From: an uncultured Pseudomonadota bacterium
GTDB taxonomy: Bacteria > Bdellovibrionota_B > Oligoflexia > Oligoflexales > CAIYRB01
DNA length: 64,000 nucleotides
Assembly (NCBI GenBank): GCA_903928445.1
Contig: CAIYRB010000133.1
Location: 1-64,000, forward strand
Direction: 5' to 3'
Shown: positions 49,131-59,867 of the stretch, one piece after another
How positions within the stretch are numbered: position 1 is the first letter of the stretch
How the letters are laid out: every line of letters begins with the position of its first letter
Program-made: the position numbers and the translations under genes
The notes under the pieces: generated by a model
What the model was told of the DNA's origin: nothing
What the model saw: only the letters and a program-made list of their open reading frames with translations
The model's database searches: none

Positions 49131-49290
49131 GGCTGATAGACCCTGTTTTGGCGCATATTGGCGTCATATTTTCCCCAATGTTTCTTTTCAATCTTGGAGG
49201 CAGCTATCTGAACCTCAATTTACGCATACGCGATTGATCTTGGCCGGATAGCGGCCGCAAGGCTAGGCATGTCATTCGAAATTTTTTGAT

Positions 49291-49306
49291 TGTTCCACGT
49301 GGAACA
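49291..49306. promoter_or_regulatory. parS: parS site 2
   Basis: This is an identical perfect palindrome TGTTCCACGTGGAACA, 63 bp from site 3 and 815 bp from site 1. Confidence 0.93.
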
Positions 49307-49353
49307 CTAGGGTCACAAATGATTAAAAAATAGGCAGACGATGATACTCTCAT

Positions 49354-49369
49354 TGTTCCACGTGGAACA
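49354..49369. promoter_or_regulatory. parS: parS site 3
   Basis: This is the third identical 16-bp palindrome, about 590 bp upstream of parA. The 63-bp spacing to site 2 is six helical turns, placing both on the same DNA face. Confidence 0.93.
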
Positions 49370-49629
49370 CTTTTGATTGCTGGCTAACGAAGGCCACACT
49401 AAGCAGCCTATGAAGGCCATAAATATTTTACGAATGTCTTGATTGGCAAGGCCTCGGCCGCATTTAACTTCCCGTTCTCCCAACGTTCGTGTCCTTGCTT
49501 TAAGGCGTTGTTGCACAAATAGCTCATTGAGAACAAAAAGTTAGGGCGTCTATCAAACCGGGCTCCGTAGGCAAGTGCATGGGTGTCACTCTATGCAGGT
49601 CAGGCCGACCCAGAGGCCATGTCGCTGGC

Positions 49630-49799
49630 GTAGCCGTCGCCGTCGCCATAGCCGTGACCCTGATCATCCACGGGCAACATTGCCATGGCCGATCTGCCCA
49701 AACTAAGTTGCGAGAAGGCATGCTGTCCAAGCTCTGTAGGAGAGAGCTAACGGCTAGGGGATGGTGGACGAGCACGATCATGGCTACGGCGATGGCTAC
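49630..49799. repeat. Degenerate inverted duplication upstream of parA
   Basis: The left arm (49630-49671) reversed resembles the right arm (49764-49799). Both can encode VD-x(3)-HGYGDG in outward-facing frames, but neither frame has a credible start signal. It may be remnant coding sequence or a simple GGCGAC-type expansion. Confidence 0.5.
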
Positions 49800-49961
49800 G
49801 GGCCCATTCGGGCTACAACATTTGAATGCAGGCGGTCTCGCCGAGCGGGCAATTTGAAATTTTCATCCGACGGTGAGCATTTGCAACATCATGGCTGCTT
49901 TACCATTGGCTTATTGACAGGTAGAGTCTCGATACCAAGACCTAGACAGTGGAGACCGCTT

Positions 49962-50795
49962 ATGGCGCGTGTAATAGCCCTATCAAACCAAAAAGGTGGA
50001 GTGGGCAAGACCACGTCGGCTGTCAACATCGCCGCATGTTTAGCTGCAGCGGAAAAGCGGGTGCTGGTGATTGACCTGGATCCCCAGGCCAATGCAGGCA
50101 GTGGTTTAGGCATCTACGCCCGCGATTTTGAGACCAGCATGTACGATGTTTTGGTCGACGAGGTGCCGCTGACCAGTGCCATCTTACACACCGAGCTAAA
50201 ATGCCTGGATATTGCGCCATCCGTACCGGACTTAGTCGGCGCTGAGGTCGAATTGGTTGCCGCTATTGGGCGGGAATCACGCTTGAAAGAGGCCCTAGAG
50301 CCGGTTCAAGGGTTATATGATTTCGTCATCATAGACTGTCCTCCAGCCTTGGGCATCCTCACGGTTAATGCCCTTACGGCGGCAAACTCTGTGCTGATAC
50401 CGTTGCAGTGCGAGTACTATGCGATGGAGGGCCTGTCTCAGCTGATCAAGACCATTTCATTGATTAAAAAGCGCTTGAATCCCGAGCTAGAGCGGGAAGG
50501 AATCCTTTTGACGATGTATGATCGGCGCAATAACCTATCGCACCAAGTCGAGCAAGATATACGCGCTCACTTTGGTAACGAGGTGTTTCCGGTCGTCATT
50601 CCGCGCAACGTGAAGTTGTCGGAGGCGCCTTCTCACGGCAAGCCGGTCATTTTATATGACATCAATAGCACGGGAGCGACAGCCTATATGGAGACGGCGC
50701 GGCTACTCATTCGTCGTCATAGCGTGATCGCACCGCCTCCCAAAACGTCAAAGAAGACCCTGGCGACTACGCAAGGCCGGACTGGTCAACAGTAA
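49962..50795 (+). CDS. parA: Chromosome partitioning ATPase ParA/Soj
   Basis: ParA binds DNA as an ATP dimer and pulls ParB-parS complexes apart. The 277-residue chain has the deviant Walker A KGGVGKTT at 11-18, VLVIDLDPQANAGSGLG, the Walker B FVIIDCPPALGILT and a C-terminal basic patch. GGAG seven bases before ATG 49962 sets the start. The frame is open 67 codons further up, but that stretch lacks a start signal. parB follows 15 bases later and parS sites lie upstream. Confidence 0.96.
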   Translation: MARVIALSNQKGGVGKTTSAVNIAACLAAAEKRVLVIDLDPQANAGSGLGIYARDFETSMYDVLVDEVPLTSAILHTELKCLDIAPSVPDLVGAEVELVAAIGRESRLKEALEPVQGLYDFVIIDCPPALGILTVNALTAANSVLIPLQCEYYAMEGLSQLIKTISLIKKRLNPELEREGILLTMYDRRNNLSHQVEQDIRAHFGNEVFPVVIPRNVKLSEAPSHGKPVILYDINSTGATAYMETARLLIRRHSVIAPPPKTSKKTLATTQGRTGQQ

Positions 50796-50810
50796 GGACT
50801 AAACAAACAT

Positions 50811-51752
50811 ATGAGTACTCATGATAAGACGCCCCCAGGACGCAGAGGCGCACTAGGCAAAGGTATTTCGTCGCTACTGGGCGATGCCGAGATCGGTCAG
50901 GATCAGAGCACAAGCGTCGCTAAAGGTCTGGCCACCCTCAAGCATCAGCAAGCAGAGACCCAGGTCTTGAAGCTTGACGTCAGCACCATCGACCCAAATC
51001 CCCACCAGCCGCGTAAACTCTTTGACGATAAGGCCTTAAAAGAACTCGCAGCGAGCCTGAAAATCGATGGCGTACTGCAGCCAGTGATTGTCACCAAAGG
51101 GGCAAAGCCCGGACGCTTTATGGTCATTGCGGGGGAGCGGCGGTTACGCGCCTCCAAGCTTGCTGGTCTGGCAACCATTCCAGCGATCATCAAGGAGGGG
51201 GCCTCTGACGATCTTCTGCGGATTGCCCTGATCGAAAATATTCAGCGAGCCGATCTCAACATCATGGAGGAGGCTCAGGCATACTCCGCGTTGATCAAAG
51301 ACTACGGACTAACGCAAGAGCAGTGCGCTGACAAGGTCGGGAAGGAACGCTCCACCGTTGCTAACACCCTACGCCTGTTGCTTCTGCCAAGGGAGGTCCA
51401 AGACGACATACTGGACGGTCGACTGACGATGGGCCATGGCCGCGCCATGCTCTCTCTCGAAGAAAAGAAGCTGATCCTTCGCTGCCGGGACATAGTGGTT
51501 AAAAAGGGCCTTAGCGTTCGCCAGACCGAGCAGCTATGTAAGACGTTTAAGACGAGCGGTGGTGCCAGCGAGCCCAAGACACCGGCGATTCGCGATGAAG
51601 CTGATCTGCAGTACATCACCGAAAGCTTGCGCACTTACCTTCACACCAAGGTACGTCTTGCCGGTAGTACCAGCCGAGGAAAAATTGAAATCTCGTACTT
51701 CTCCGGTGCGGAACTGGAGCGGATTTTAACCATGATGGGACACCGCCTATAG
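50811..51752 (+). CDS. parB: Chromosome partitioning protein ParB
   Basis: ParB is a CTP-dependent clamp that loads at parS and spreads. The 313-residue chain has an N-terminal ParA-stimulating basic stretch (RRGALGKGISSLLG), the CTP-binding boxes (NPHQPRKLFDD, GERRLRASK, ALIENIQRADL), the HTH (LTQEQCADKVGKERSTVANTLRLL) that reads parS, and a C-terminal dimerisation domain. The atpF' gene follows after 186 bases. Confidence 0.96.
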   Translation: MSTHDKTPPGRRGALGKGISSLLGDAEIGQDQSTSVAKGLATLKHQQAETQVLKLDVSTIDPNPHQPRKLFDDKALKELAASLKIDGVLQPVIVTKGAKPGRFMVIAGERRLRASKLAGLATIPAIIKEGASDDLLRIALIENIQRADLNIMEEAQAYSALIKDYGLTQEQCADKVGKERSTVANTLRLLLLPREVQDDILDGRLTMGHGRAMLSLEEKKLILRCRDIVVKKGLSVRQTEQLCKTFKTSGGASEPKTPAIRDEADLQYITESLRTYLHTKVRLAGSTSRGKIEISYFSGAELERILTMMGHRL

Positions 51753-51938
51753 CGCTCGGTTATGACAAAATGCCCATGTATCTATTCCTACCTAGGCCCC
51801 CAGGTCGCGGGGCTGCAACATACCCAAACCAACAGCCGAAATCGTCTTGTTCAGCGGCCTTAAGTGCGCTATGACGAGGCCCCCAGCTATTTTCTGGAAC
51901 CCATGGTGGTGCAGTTGCACCGAGCACAGGTGATATAG

Positions 51939-52370
51939 ATGGCAACGTTTGTTCTAGTGCCCAATCCTAAAGTTCTCGCCGTTCAGGTCGTCGTGTTCGT
52001 GGCGGGCTACTACGCCATTAAGAAGCTCTTTGTTGAGCCTTACATGATCATTCGGGATAAGCGCGAGGCATTGACCGTCGGCAATAGGGATGAGGCCGTG
52101 CGTGCCTTAGAAGAAGGCGCTAGCATCGCAACGCGCATCGAAGCGCGGCTTGCTGCCGTTGGTGCAGAGGCTAAGCAAGGCAGAGAAAGAACGCGCGACG
52201 AGGCAATTGCTCGTCGCGATAGTATGATCAGCTCGGCTCAGGAGGCCGCGCGCGCCGAGGTGGCCAAAGTTGAAGGGCTGATCGCAGCGGACTTGGCGAC
52301 CGAGAGATCAAAAATACCCAATATTATCAGTACTTTAACCGACGAAGTGTACGCTTTAGCCCTGGCCTAG
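51939..52370 (+). CDS. ATP synthase F0 subunit b'
   Basis: The 143-residue protein has one N-terminal membrane helix (VLAVQVVVFVAGYYAIKKL) and a long charged coiled coil (RALEEGASIATRIEARLAAVGAEAKQGRERTRDEA), the plan of the peripheral-stalk b' subunit. AGGTGA precedes the ATG. It opens the second ATP synthase block, followed by atpF. The presence of two different b-type genes implies a heterodimeric stalk. Confidence 0.88.
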   Translation: MATFVLVPNPKVLAVQVVVFVAGYYAIKKLFVEPYMIIRDKREALTVGNRDEAVRALEEGASIATRIEARLAAVGAEAKQGRERTRDEAIARRDSMISSAQEAARAEVAKVEGLIAADLATERSKIPNIISTLTDEVYALALA

Positions 52371-52391
52371 CAGGAGCGGAGGAAAGACCCA

Positions 52392-52895
52392 GTGGAAGAG
52401 CACATTGATACCCTAAAGGGAATCATTTTACCGTTCGCCAATTTCTTCATTTTTTTGAGTTTGGCGATCTATTTTTTCCGCAAGCCGGCGCGGGCCGCCG
52501 CAGCAGCAAGGCGTGCTGGCTTTGAGAAATTGATGGCTGAAGCTAGGGCGGCAAAGGAAGAGGCCTTAGCGAAGTTGGCCGATCTAAAAAAGCGTGAACT
52601 TGCGCTCGAGACCGAGCTAGCGGAAATTCGCGAAATAGCACGCAGCACGGCACAGATGGAGTCAGACAAAATCCTTGCCGATGCTGAGCGAATGGCCAAA
52701 CATCTCCAGGCCGAAGCCAAGCGTATTGCAGAGGCTGAAGTCAACAATGCTAGGCAGCAACTTCGCCGAGAGATCGTCGATGCCGTTCATTTTGGTGTGA
52801 GCCAAAAGTTGAAGGTCGAGCTTAGTTTGGAAGCTCAGCGCCAACTTGTCCGCAGCAAGACTAACGAGATGAAGCAACTCCACGCTGATAATTGA
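52392..52895 (+). CDS. atpF: ATP synthase F0 subunit b
   Basis: The 167-residue protein has one membrane helix (ILPFANFFIFLSLAIYFF) and a long Ala/Glu/Lys coiled coil. It pairs with b' to hold F1 to F0. A GTG start has GGAGGAAAG upstream. It ends ten bases before atpH. Confidence 0.92.
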   Translation: MEEHIDTLKGIILPFANFFIFLSLAIYFFRKPARAAAAARRAGFEKLMAEARAAKEEALAKLADLKKRELALETELAEIREIARSTAQMESDKILADAERMAKHLQAEAKRIAEAEVNNARQQLRREIVDAVHFGVSQKLKVELSLEAQRQLVRSKTNEMKQLHADN

Positions 52896-52905
52896 GGCCT
52901 CCTGC

Positions 52906-53466
52906 ATGTCACGCATTGCGAAACGTTATGCTAAAGCGCTCTTTAAGTTGACCGGAGGAGATTTGGTCAAAGCCAAACGAGCGCGCGATGCTCTTTTTGG
53001 ACTTAATGAGTTGTTCAAACTTGATGAGTCCGCACGTGTTCTGCTTAGTCCAGTCATGCCTAAGGATCTGAAGAAAAGCCTGCTCAGCTACGGTACGAAG
53101 GAATTCGCCGCCGATGATGATGTAAAGCAATTGGTTGAGGCGGTCGTTGAGGCTGGTCGAGTTAGCTTTTTACCCGAGATTTCCCAGGTCTTCTCGGAGT
53201 TTATCGATGACGCCGAAGGCATCGTTCAAGCCCAGGTTGAGTCCGCCGTGGCTCTATCGGCCCAGGAAGATCAGGACATCGTTGCGACCCTAGCGCAGAT
53301 GTTACATAAGAAAATTGTTCTCAAATCGGCTGTCAATACCGCGCTACTCGGTGGGTTTGTGGTGCGGGTAGGAAACTACCTGATCGATTTGAGTCTTAAA
53401 TCAAAGCTCGACGGCCTGGCTAAAAGTGCGGTCCAAGATTCATTCGTTAAGGGAATTCCGTCATGA
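52906..53466 (+). CDS. atpH: ATP synthase F1 subunit delta
   Basis: This subunit links the peripheral stalk to the alpha3beta3 head. The 186-residue chain has the OSCP/delta pattern ([40 protein letters not shown], and [23 protein letters not shown] near the C-terminus). It overlaps atpA by four bases (ATGA). Confidence 0.95.
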   Translation: MSRIAKRYAKALFKLTGGDLVKAKRARDALFGLNELFKLDESARVLLSPVMPKDLKKSLLSYGTKEFAADDDVKQLVEAVVEAGRVSFLPEISQVFSEFIDDAEGIVQAQVESAVALSAQEDQDIVATLAQMLHKKIVLKSAVNTALLGGFVVRVGNYLIDLSLKSKLDGLAKSAVQDSFVKGIPS

Positions 53467-54973
53467 CCACTGAAAAGATTCGGGTAGAAGAAGTCAGCAG
53501 AATCATCAGCGAGCGAATCAAAAGCTACGGCAAAGCCGCTGAGCTCCAGGAAACTGGCACGGTGTTGGCCGTCGGTGACGGGATCGCCCGGGTTTATGGC
53601 CTTGAAGGCGCCATGGCTGGTGAAATGGTCCAGTTTCAAAATGGCACCAAGGGCGTTGTTTTGAACCTCGAGGAAGACAACGTTGGTATCGCCGTCTTCG
53701 GCGGAGTTAGTGGGATCGCCGAGGGCGAGACCGTCAAACGCTTGCGCGAGATCAACTCAGTGCCAATCGGTGAGGCTCTGCTTGGACGCGTGGTGAACGC
53801 GCTCGGCGAGCCAATCGACGGTCAAGGACCTGTTGCGACGACTGAGACTGGCTTAGTCGAAATCAAGGCTCCAGGCATCATCGACCGAAAGTCGGTCCAT
53901 GAGCCGCTGCAGACCGGCATCAAAGCGATTGACGCCATGGTGCCGATTGGCCGTGGTCAACGCGAATTGATTATCGGTGATCGTCAAACCGGCAAAACTG
54001 CGCTTTGTGTTGATACGATTATCAATCAAAGGGGTAAGGATGTCGTTTGTATTTACGTCGCCATCGGTCAGAAGGCGTCGACGGTTGCGCAGGTTGTTGA
54101 GCGTTTAAAGCGCTACGGCGCAATGGAATACACGATCATTGTCGCAGCGACGGCGATGGATCCGGCGCCAATGCAGTTTGTCGCGCCTTATTCCGGCTGT
54201 CGTATGGCCGAATTCTTCCTGCAAAAGGGCAAGCACGCGGTTATCTTCTACGATGACTTGTCGAAGCAAGCTGCCGCCTACCGTGAGCTGTCGCTGCTGC
54301 TCCGTCGTCCTCCGGGCCGCGAGGCTTATCCTGGCGACGTGTTCTATCTTCACAGCCGATTGCTTGAACGTGCGTGCAAGGTCAGCGATAAATTAGGCGC
54401 TGGTTCAATCACTGCGTTTCCTGTCGTAGAGACTCAGGCCGGAGACATTTCCGCGTATATTCCTACCAACGTGATCTCCATCACCGATGGGCAGATCTTT
54501 TTGGAAAGCGACTTGTTCTTTTCTGGCGTTCGCCCTGCTATCAACGCGGGACTATCGGTGTCGCGAGTCGGCGGTTCAGCGCAGGTTCCTGCCATGCGTA
54601 AAGTCGCTGGTAGCTTGCGCTTAGAGTTGGCCCAGTATCGCGAATTGGCGGCGTTTTCCCAGTTTGGTTCCGATCTTGACCAAGCGACCCAGCGGACACT
54701 GCGCCGCGGTGAGCGTCTGGTCGAGATTTTGAAACAAGGCCAGTATGTTCCAATGCAGGTTGGCCTCGAAGTCGCATCGATCTTTGCGGTCACCAAGGGC
54801 TATGTGGACAAGCGAAATATCTCTGAAGTTTTGGATTGGGAAAAGGGCTTGCATGAGCACTTGACGGCGCGCTACCCGCAGATCCTGCAAAAGATTGAAG
54901 CGCGCTGCAAACTGGAAGATGTTCAGGCCGATTTGGTCAAGGCGATCGAAGAGTTCGACAAGGGATTTAAGTA

Positions 54974-54974
<1 letters not shown>
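53463..54974 (+). CDS. atpA: ATP synthase F1 subunit alpha
   Basis: This is the non-catalytic nucleotide-binding subunit of F1. The 503-residue chain has Walker A GDRQTGKT at 172-179, the alpha/beta signature [17 protein letters not shown] and normal length. It overlaps atpH by four bases and atpG by one (TAATG), typical of coupled subunit synthesis. Confidence 0.98.
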
Positions 54975-57276
<2,302 letters not shown>

Positions 57277-57288
57277 TAGGCGGTAGTT

Positions 57289-57696
57289 ATGGCCGAGTTG
57301 CAAGTTCAAGTATTAACGCCCGCCAAGGTTGTCGTAAAGACCTCTGCTCAGCTCGTGGAGTTGCCCGGAGCGCTCGGATATATGGGAATCTTGCCGGGGC
57401 ACACCCGGATGATTTCCGAGCTGGCTGCTGGAACGATGACGCTTGGGTCGGGTCAGGAACAGCAAACCTATTTTATCTCTGGCGGCTACGTCGATGTGAA
57501 CCAGGACCACGTGACCGTGCTTGCCGACGTCGTGGAAAGGCCATTGGACATCGATGTGAAGCGGGCTGAGGAAGCGAAGGCGCGTGCGCTGAGTCGATTT
57601 GTCGATAGCTCCGGCGTCGATATCGCACGAGCTCAGGCGGCATTGCTCCGAGCGGAGCGTCGCTTGGCTTTGGCGACGACACGGCTAGGCGCGTGA
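57289..57696 (+). CDS. atpC: ATP synthase F1 subunit epsilon
   Basis: This rotor subunit inhibits ATP hydrolysis. The 135-residue chain has an N-terminal beta sandwich (LQVQVLTPAKVV, GYMGILPGHTRMISEL, YFISGGYVDVNQDHVTVLADVVER) and a C-terminal two-helix hairpin. Its stop overlaps the GTG start of a glycosyltransferase by four bases (GTGA). Confidence 0.97.
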   Translation: MAELQVQVLTPAKVVVKTSAQLVELPGALGYMGILPGHTRMISELAAGTMTLGSGQEQQTYFISGGYVDVNQDHVTVLADVVERPLDIDVKRAEEAKARALSRFVDSSGVDIARAQAALLRAERRLALATTRLGA

Positions 57697-58808
57697 CGCT
57701 AGGGCTATCCCTTTATTGGGACGGCTATGGTCTTGCGGCCGCTGCGTCAGGTGTTTATGTCCATGCCCGTAATATAGCCACGGAATTGAATCTTTTGGGT
57801 GCTCCCCCAACGGTCATAGGACCCAGGGGGAGCAGCGCCTTATTTAGTGATCTTGTGGTGAGTGAACTGCTTGGTCCGGCGAGCCTGACATCATTAGCCC
57901 AACTCAAACCGGTCTGGCCCCAGTTAGTTGGACAGCGAGTCCGTCGGATGTCGAAGGGGCATCCTTACGTACTGCACGGACTAAGTAATTTTAACCTGCC
58001 GACTATTGGGAAAGATCGATTTAGGCGCCATGTCTTAACGGTTCATGACCTTATTCCCTTTTTGGCGTCAGATGGTGTGTCTAGAGCGTTGCGATTGCAA
58101 CTAGCTTGGCTGATGCCAAGAGCGCTCAGGCGGGCTGATTTAGTTGTCTGTGTGTCGCAGTGGACCAGGCGCACGTTGCTTGAAAGGTATCCCTTTGTTG
58201 CCGACCGGTGCCATGTAATCCCAAATGGGCTTCCTAACGTAGTCGCTTCTAAGGGCGTTCAGAGTTCGGCTCAGGCTGGTACCATTGAGGCACTATATGT
58301 CGCACGATTTGAGCCCTACAAACAGCATGCCTTGCTACTAGATGTCGTTCGTTCAAGCTCGTTGCCGCTGCGCTTAACCCTAGTGACCGACGTGACTGGC
58401 ATCGGGGCATGCCAAAAGTTAGCGCCCGACCTGGTCCAGTCAGGTCGGCTACAGTTTCGGTCGAAGTTGACCCAGGCGCAAATCGCAGAGGTTCACGCAT
58501 CTAGCGATATTTACTTGAGCCCTTCCCTCTACGAAGGTTTTTGTTTGCCGGCGGCATCATCGCTAGTCGCGGGCAAGCCGGTGGTTTATCTGGCTGGCAG
58601 CGGTATCGATGAAGTTGTTGGAGCCTCGGTTGGCATACCAGTACCAACTGGCTCTGACCTAGCGGCCTGGGACGAAGCCATCGTTAAGGGCTTGGCCTTG
58701 GCCCAGGAACCTGATTACCAGGTCCGACTGACGCAACATCTAGCTTCTATGGTAACCTGGAATGATGCGGCTAAGCGCCTGCTTTCGCTGTATCATTGTC
58801 TAGTTTAA
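57693..58808 (+). CDS. GT4-family glycosyltransferase coupled to atpC
   Basis: The 371-residue protein has the GT4 plan: an N-terminal domain with SGVYVHARNIATELNLLG, a linker, and a C-terminal donor domain with ALYVARFEPYKQHALLL, FRSKLTQAQIAEVHASSDIYLSPSLYEGFCLPAASSLVAGKPVV (the E-x7-E region). The GTG start overlaps the atpC stop, so it appears translated from the ATP synthase transcript. Sugar and acceptor are unknown; the epimerase that follows suggests envelope polysaccharide. Confidence 0.85.
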   Translation: MTLGLSLYWDGYGLAAAASGVYVHARNIATELNLLGAPPTVIGPRGSSALFSDLVVSELLGPASLTSLAQLKPVWPQLVGQRVRRMSKGHPYVLHGLSNFNLPTIGKDRFRRHVLTVHDLIPFLASDGVSRALRLQLAWLMPRALRRADLVVCVSQWTRRTLLERYPFVADRCHVIPNGLPNVVASKGVQSSAQAGTIEALYVARFEPYKQHALLLDVVRSSSLPLRLTLVTDVTGIGACQKLAPDLVQSGRLQFRSKLTQAQIAEVHASSDIYLSPSLYEGFCLPAASSLVAGKPVVYLAGSGIDEVVGASVGIPVPTGSDLAAWDEAIVKGLALAQEPDYQVRLTQHLASMVTWNDAAKRLLSLYHCLV

Positions 58809-58842
58809 GGCAGCACCAAGTGGGTGCCGTTAGGAGCTGTCC

Positions 58843-59784
58843 GTGCAAGAAGCAGCCATTATGGTCACTGGTGGATCTGGATGCTTAGGCCAGGCTGTTG
58901 TCCGCCAACTGGCGTTACGCGGTAGGACGATAGTCTCTGTTTACCACCACAAATTGCCGGAATCTTTTGAGCGCGTCTATCCCGTTTGTGTCGACCTTAG
59001 CTCTGCGGAGCTCATGGCTGCGCCTCTGCGCGGTGTGGAAACAGTGGTGCATCTGGCTTGGGCAGGAGGACTGGCTGGTCCATCGCAACCCTTTGCTCAC
59101 GGCGGCCATTCTCGCCAGCCAGAGACGGCCAATTTACGTATGTTGAGACATCTTCTGACGGCGATGGAGCGTGCCGGTACGAAGCGGCTTATTTTTCTCA
59201 GCGCCGCGGGCGCCTCGCGCACCGCTGCAGCGCCGTTTCTTCGAGAAAAATACGCTGCCGAAGCGATGCTCTTAAATGCCAAAATCCCTGAGAAATGCAT
59301 CCTTCGATCGGCGTTGATTTGGGGTGGCAACGGCGTCAATGACCGTCTTGTACAAAGCATGTTGCGGTTGCTTAGATTTCCGGTTTACCCGCTACCAAGC
59401 GCCGACATGGCTCTTGCCCCCGTGCACCTTGCCGACATCGCCGAGGTCGTGGTCAACGCCTGTTTCCAGGCTCAAGCTAGTGAGGCCGCCGTTCAGGAGG
59501 TCCACGGCGGTCAGTCCTATGCGATGGGGCAGTTGTTTAAAATGGTGTCAGAGCGGTACATCGGTCGGCCCAGGCTGGCCTTGGGGGGCATCCTCGGTGA
59601 ATCGCTGCTGCCACTTTTGGAGCGTGACAGGCGCGGCGCAACGGCAACGACCAAGATGCAGCATCTTTTGGCTATTGGCGTTACCAAGGCAGGGGCTGAG
59701 GTGAGTCCATCGCTTGGCGGCGCAGCCGGCAAGCGCTTGGCGAGCTTCCAAGAGAGGCTTGCTGAGAGGCCCGCTGAGAGGTGA
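58843..59784 (+). CDS. NAD-dependent epimerase/dehydratase family protein
   Basis: The 313-residue extended-SDR protein has the nucleotide-binding start MVTGGSGCLGQAVVRQLALRG and VVHLAWAGG, then LIFLSAAGASR. The catalytic YxxK tyrosine is not obvious: EKYAAEAML lies where it is expected, giving Tyr-x-x-Glu, so it may be an atypical SDR (NmrA- or complex-I-assembly-like) with no epimerase activity. AGGAG six bases before the GTG sets the start. It is 34 bases after the glycosyltransferase and ends before a bidirectional terminator. Confidence 0.8.
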   Translation: MQEAAIMVTGGSGCLGQAVVRQLALRGRTIVSVYHHKLPESFERVYPVCVDLSSAELMAAPLRGVETVVHLAWAGGLAGPSQPFAHGGHSRQPETANLRMLRHLLTAMERAGTKRLIFLSAAGASRTAAAPFLREKYAAEAMLLNAKIPEKCILRSALIWGGNGVNDRLVQSMLRLLRFPVYPLPSADMALAPVHLADIAEVVVNACFQAQASEAAVQEVHGGQSYAMGQLFKMVSERYIGRPRLALGGILGESLLPLLERDRRGATATTKMQHLLAIGVTKAGAEVSPSLGGAAGKRLASFQERLAERPAER

Positions 59785-59810
59785 GTCGCCCGGTCTAGTC
59801 AGTCCGACGC

Positions 59811-59850
59811 AAAATAAAAAAGAGCCGCAACGCTGCGGCTCTTTTCTTTC
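59811..59850. terminator. Bidirectional rho-independent terminator
   Basis: AGAGCCGCA and TGCGGCTCT pair around ACGC (59821-59842), with an A-rich run before and a T-rich run after. It serves both the plus-strand ATP synthase/epimerase run and the minus-strand ftsZ. Confidence 0.93.
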
Positions 59851-59867
59851 CCCCTCGGGTAGCGGAT

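Larger units (their letters stand above)
48166..49961. other. Gene-poor centromere-like region
   Basis: No open frame here has a ribosome binding site, recognisable domain or convincing codon pattern. The stretch holds three parS palindromes, an imperfect inverted repeat (48770-48885), a seven-copy 20-bp tandem array (48991-49130), A/T-rich runs, and an inverted duplication (49630-49799) before parA. It lies between the two ATP synthase blocks. Confidence 0.75.

Noticed and set aside
48977-49139. CRISPR array
   Set aside because: The 20-bp units follow each other directly with no spacers and no cas genes are present.
49313-49516. Minus-strand open frame of 67 codons overlapping parS site 3
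   Set aside because: It overlaps the parS palindrome and has no credible start signal or recognisable motif.
49914-49919. Exact TTGACA -35 box upstream of parA
   Set aside because: No -10 element at 16-18 bases downstream.
49761-49961. 67-residue N-terminal extension of ParA (open frame)
   Set aside because: No ribosome binding site at 49761, no similarity to ParA family starts, and a good site precedes ATG 49962.
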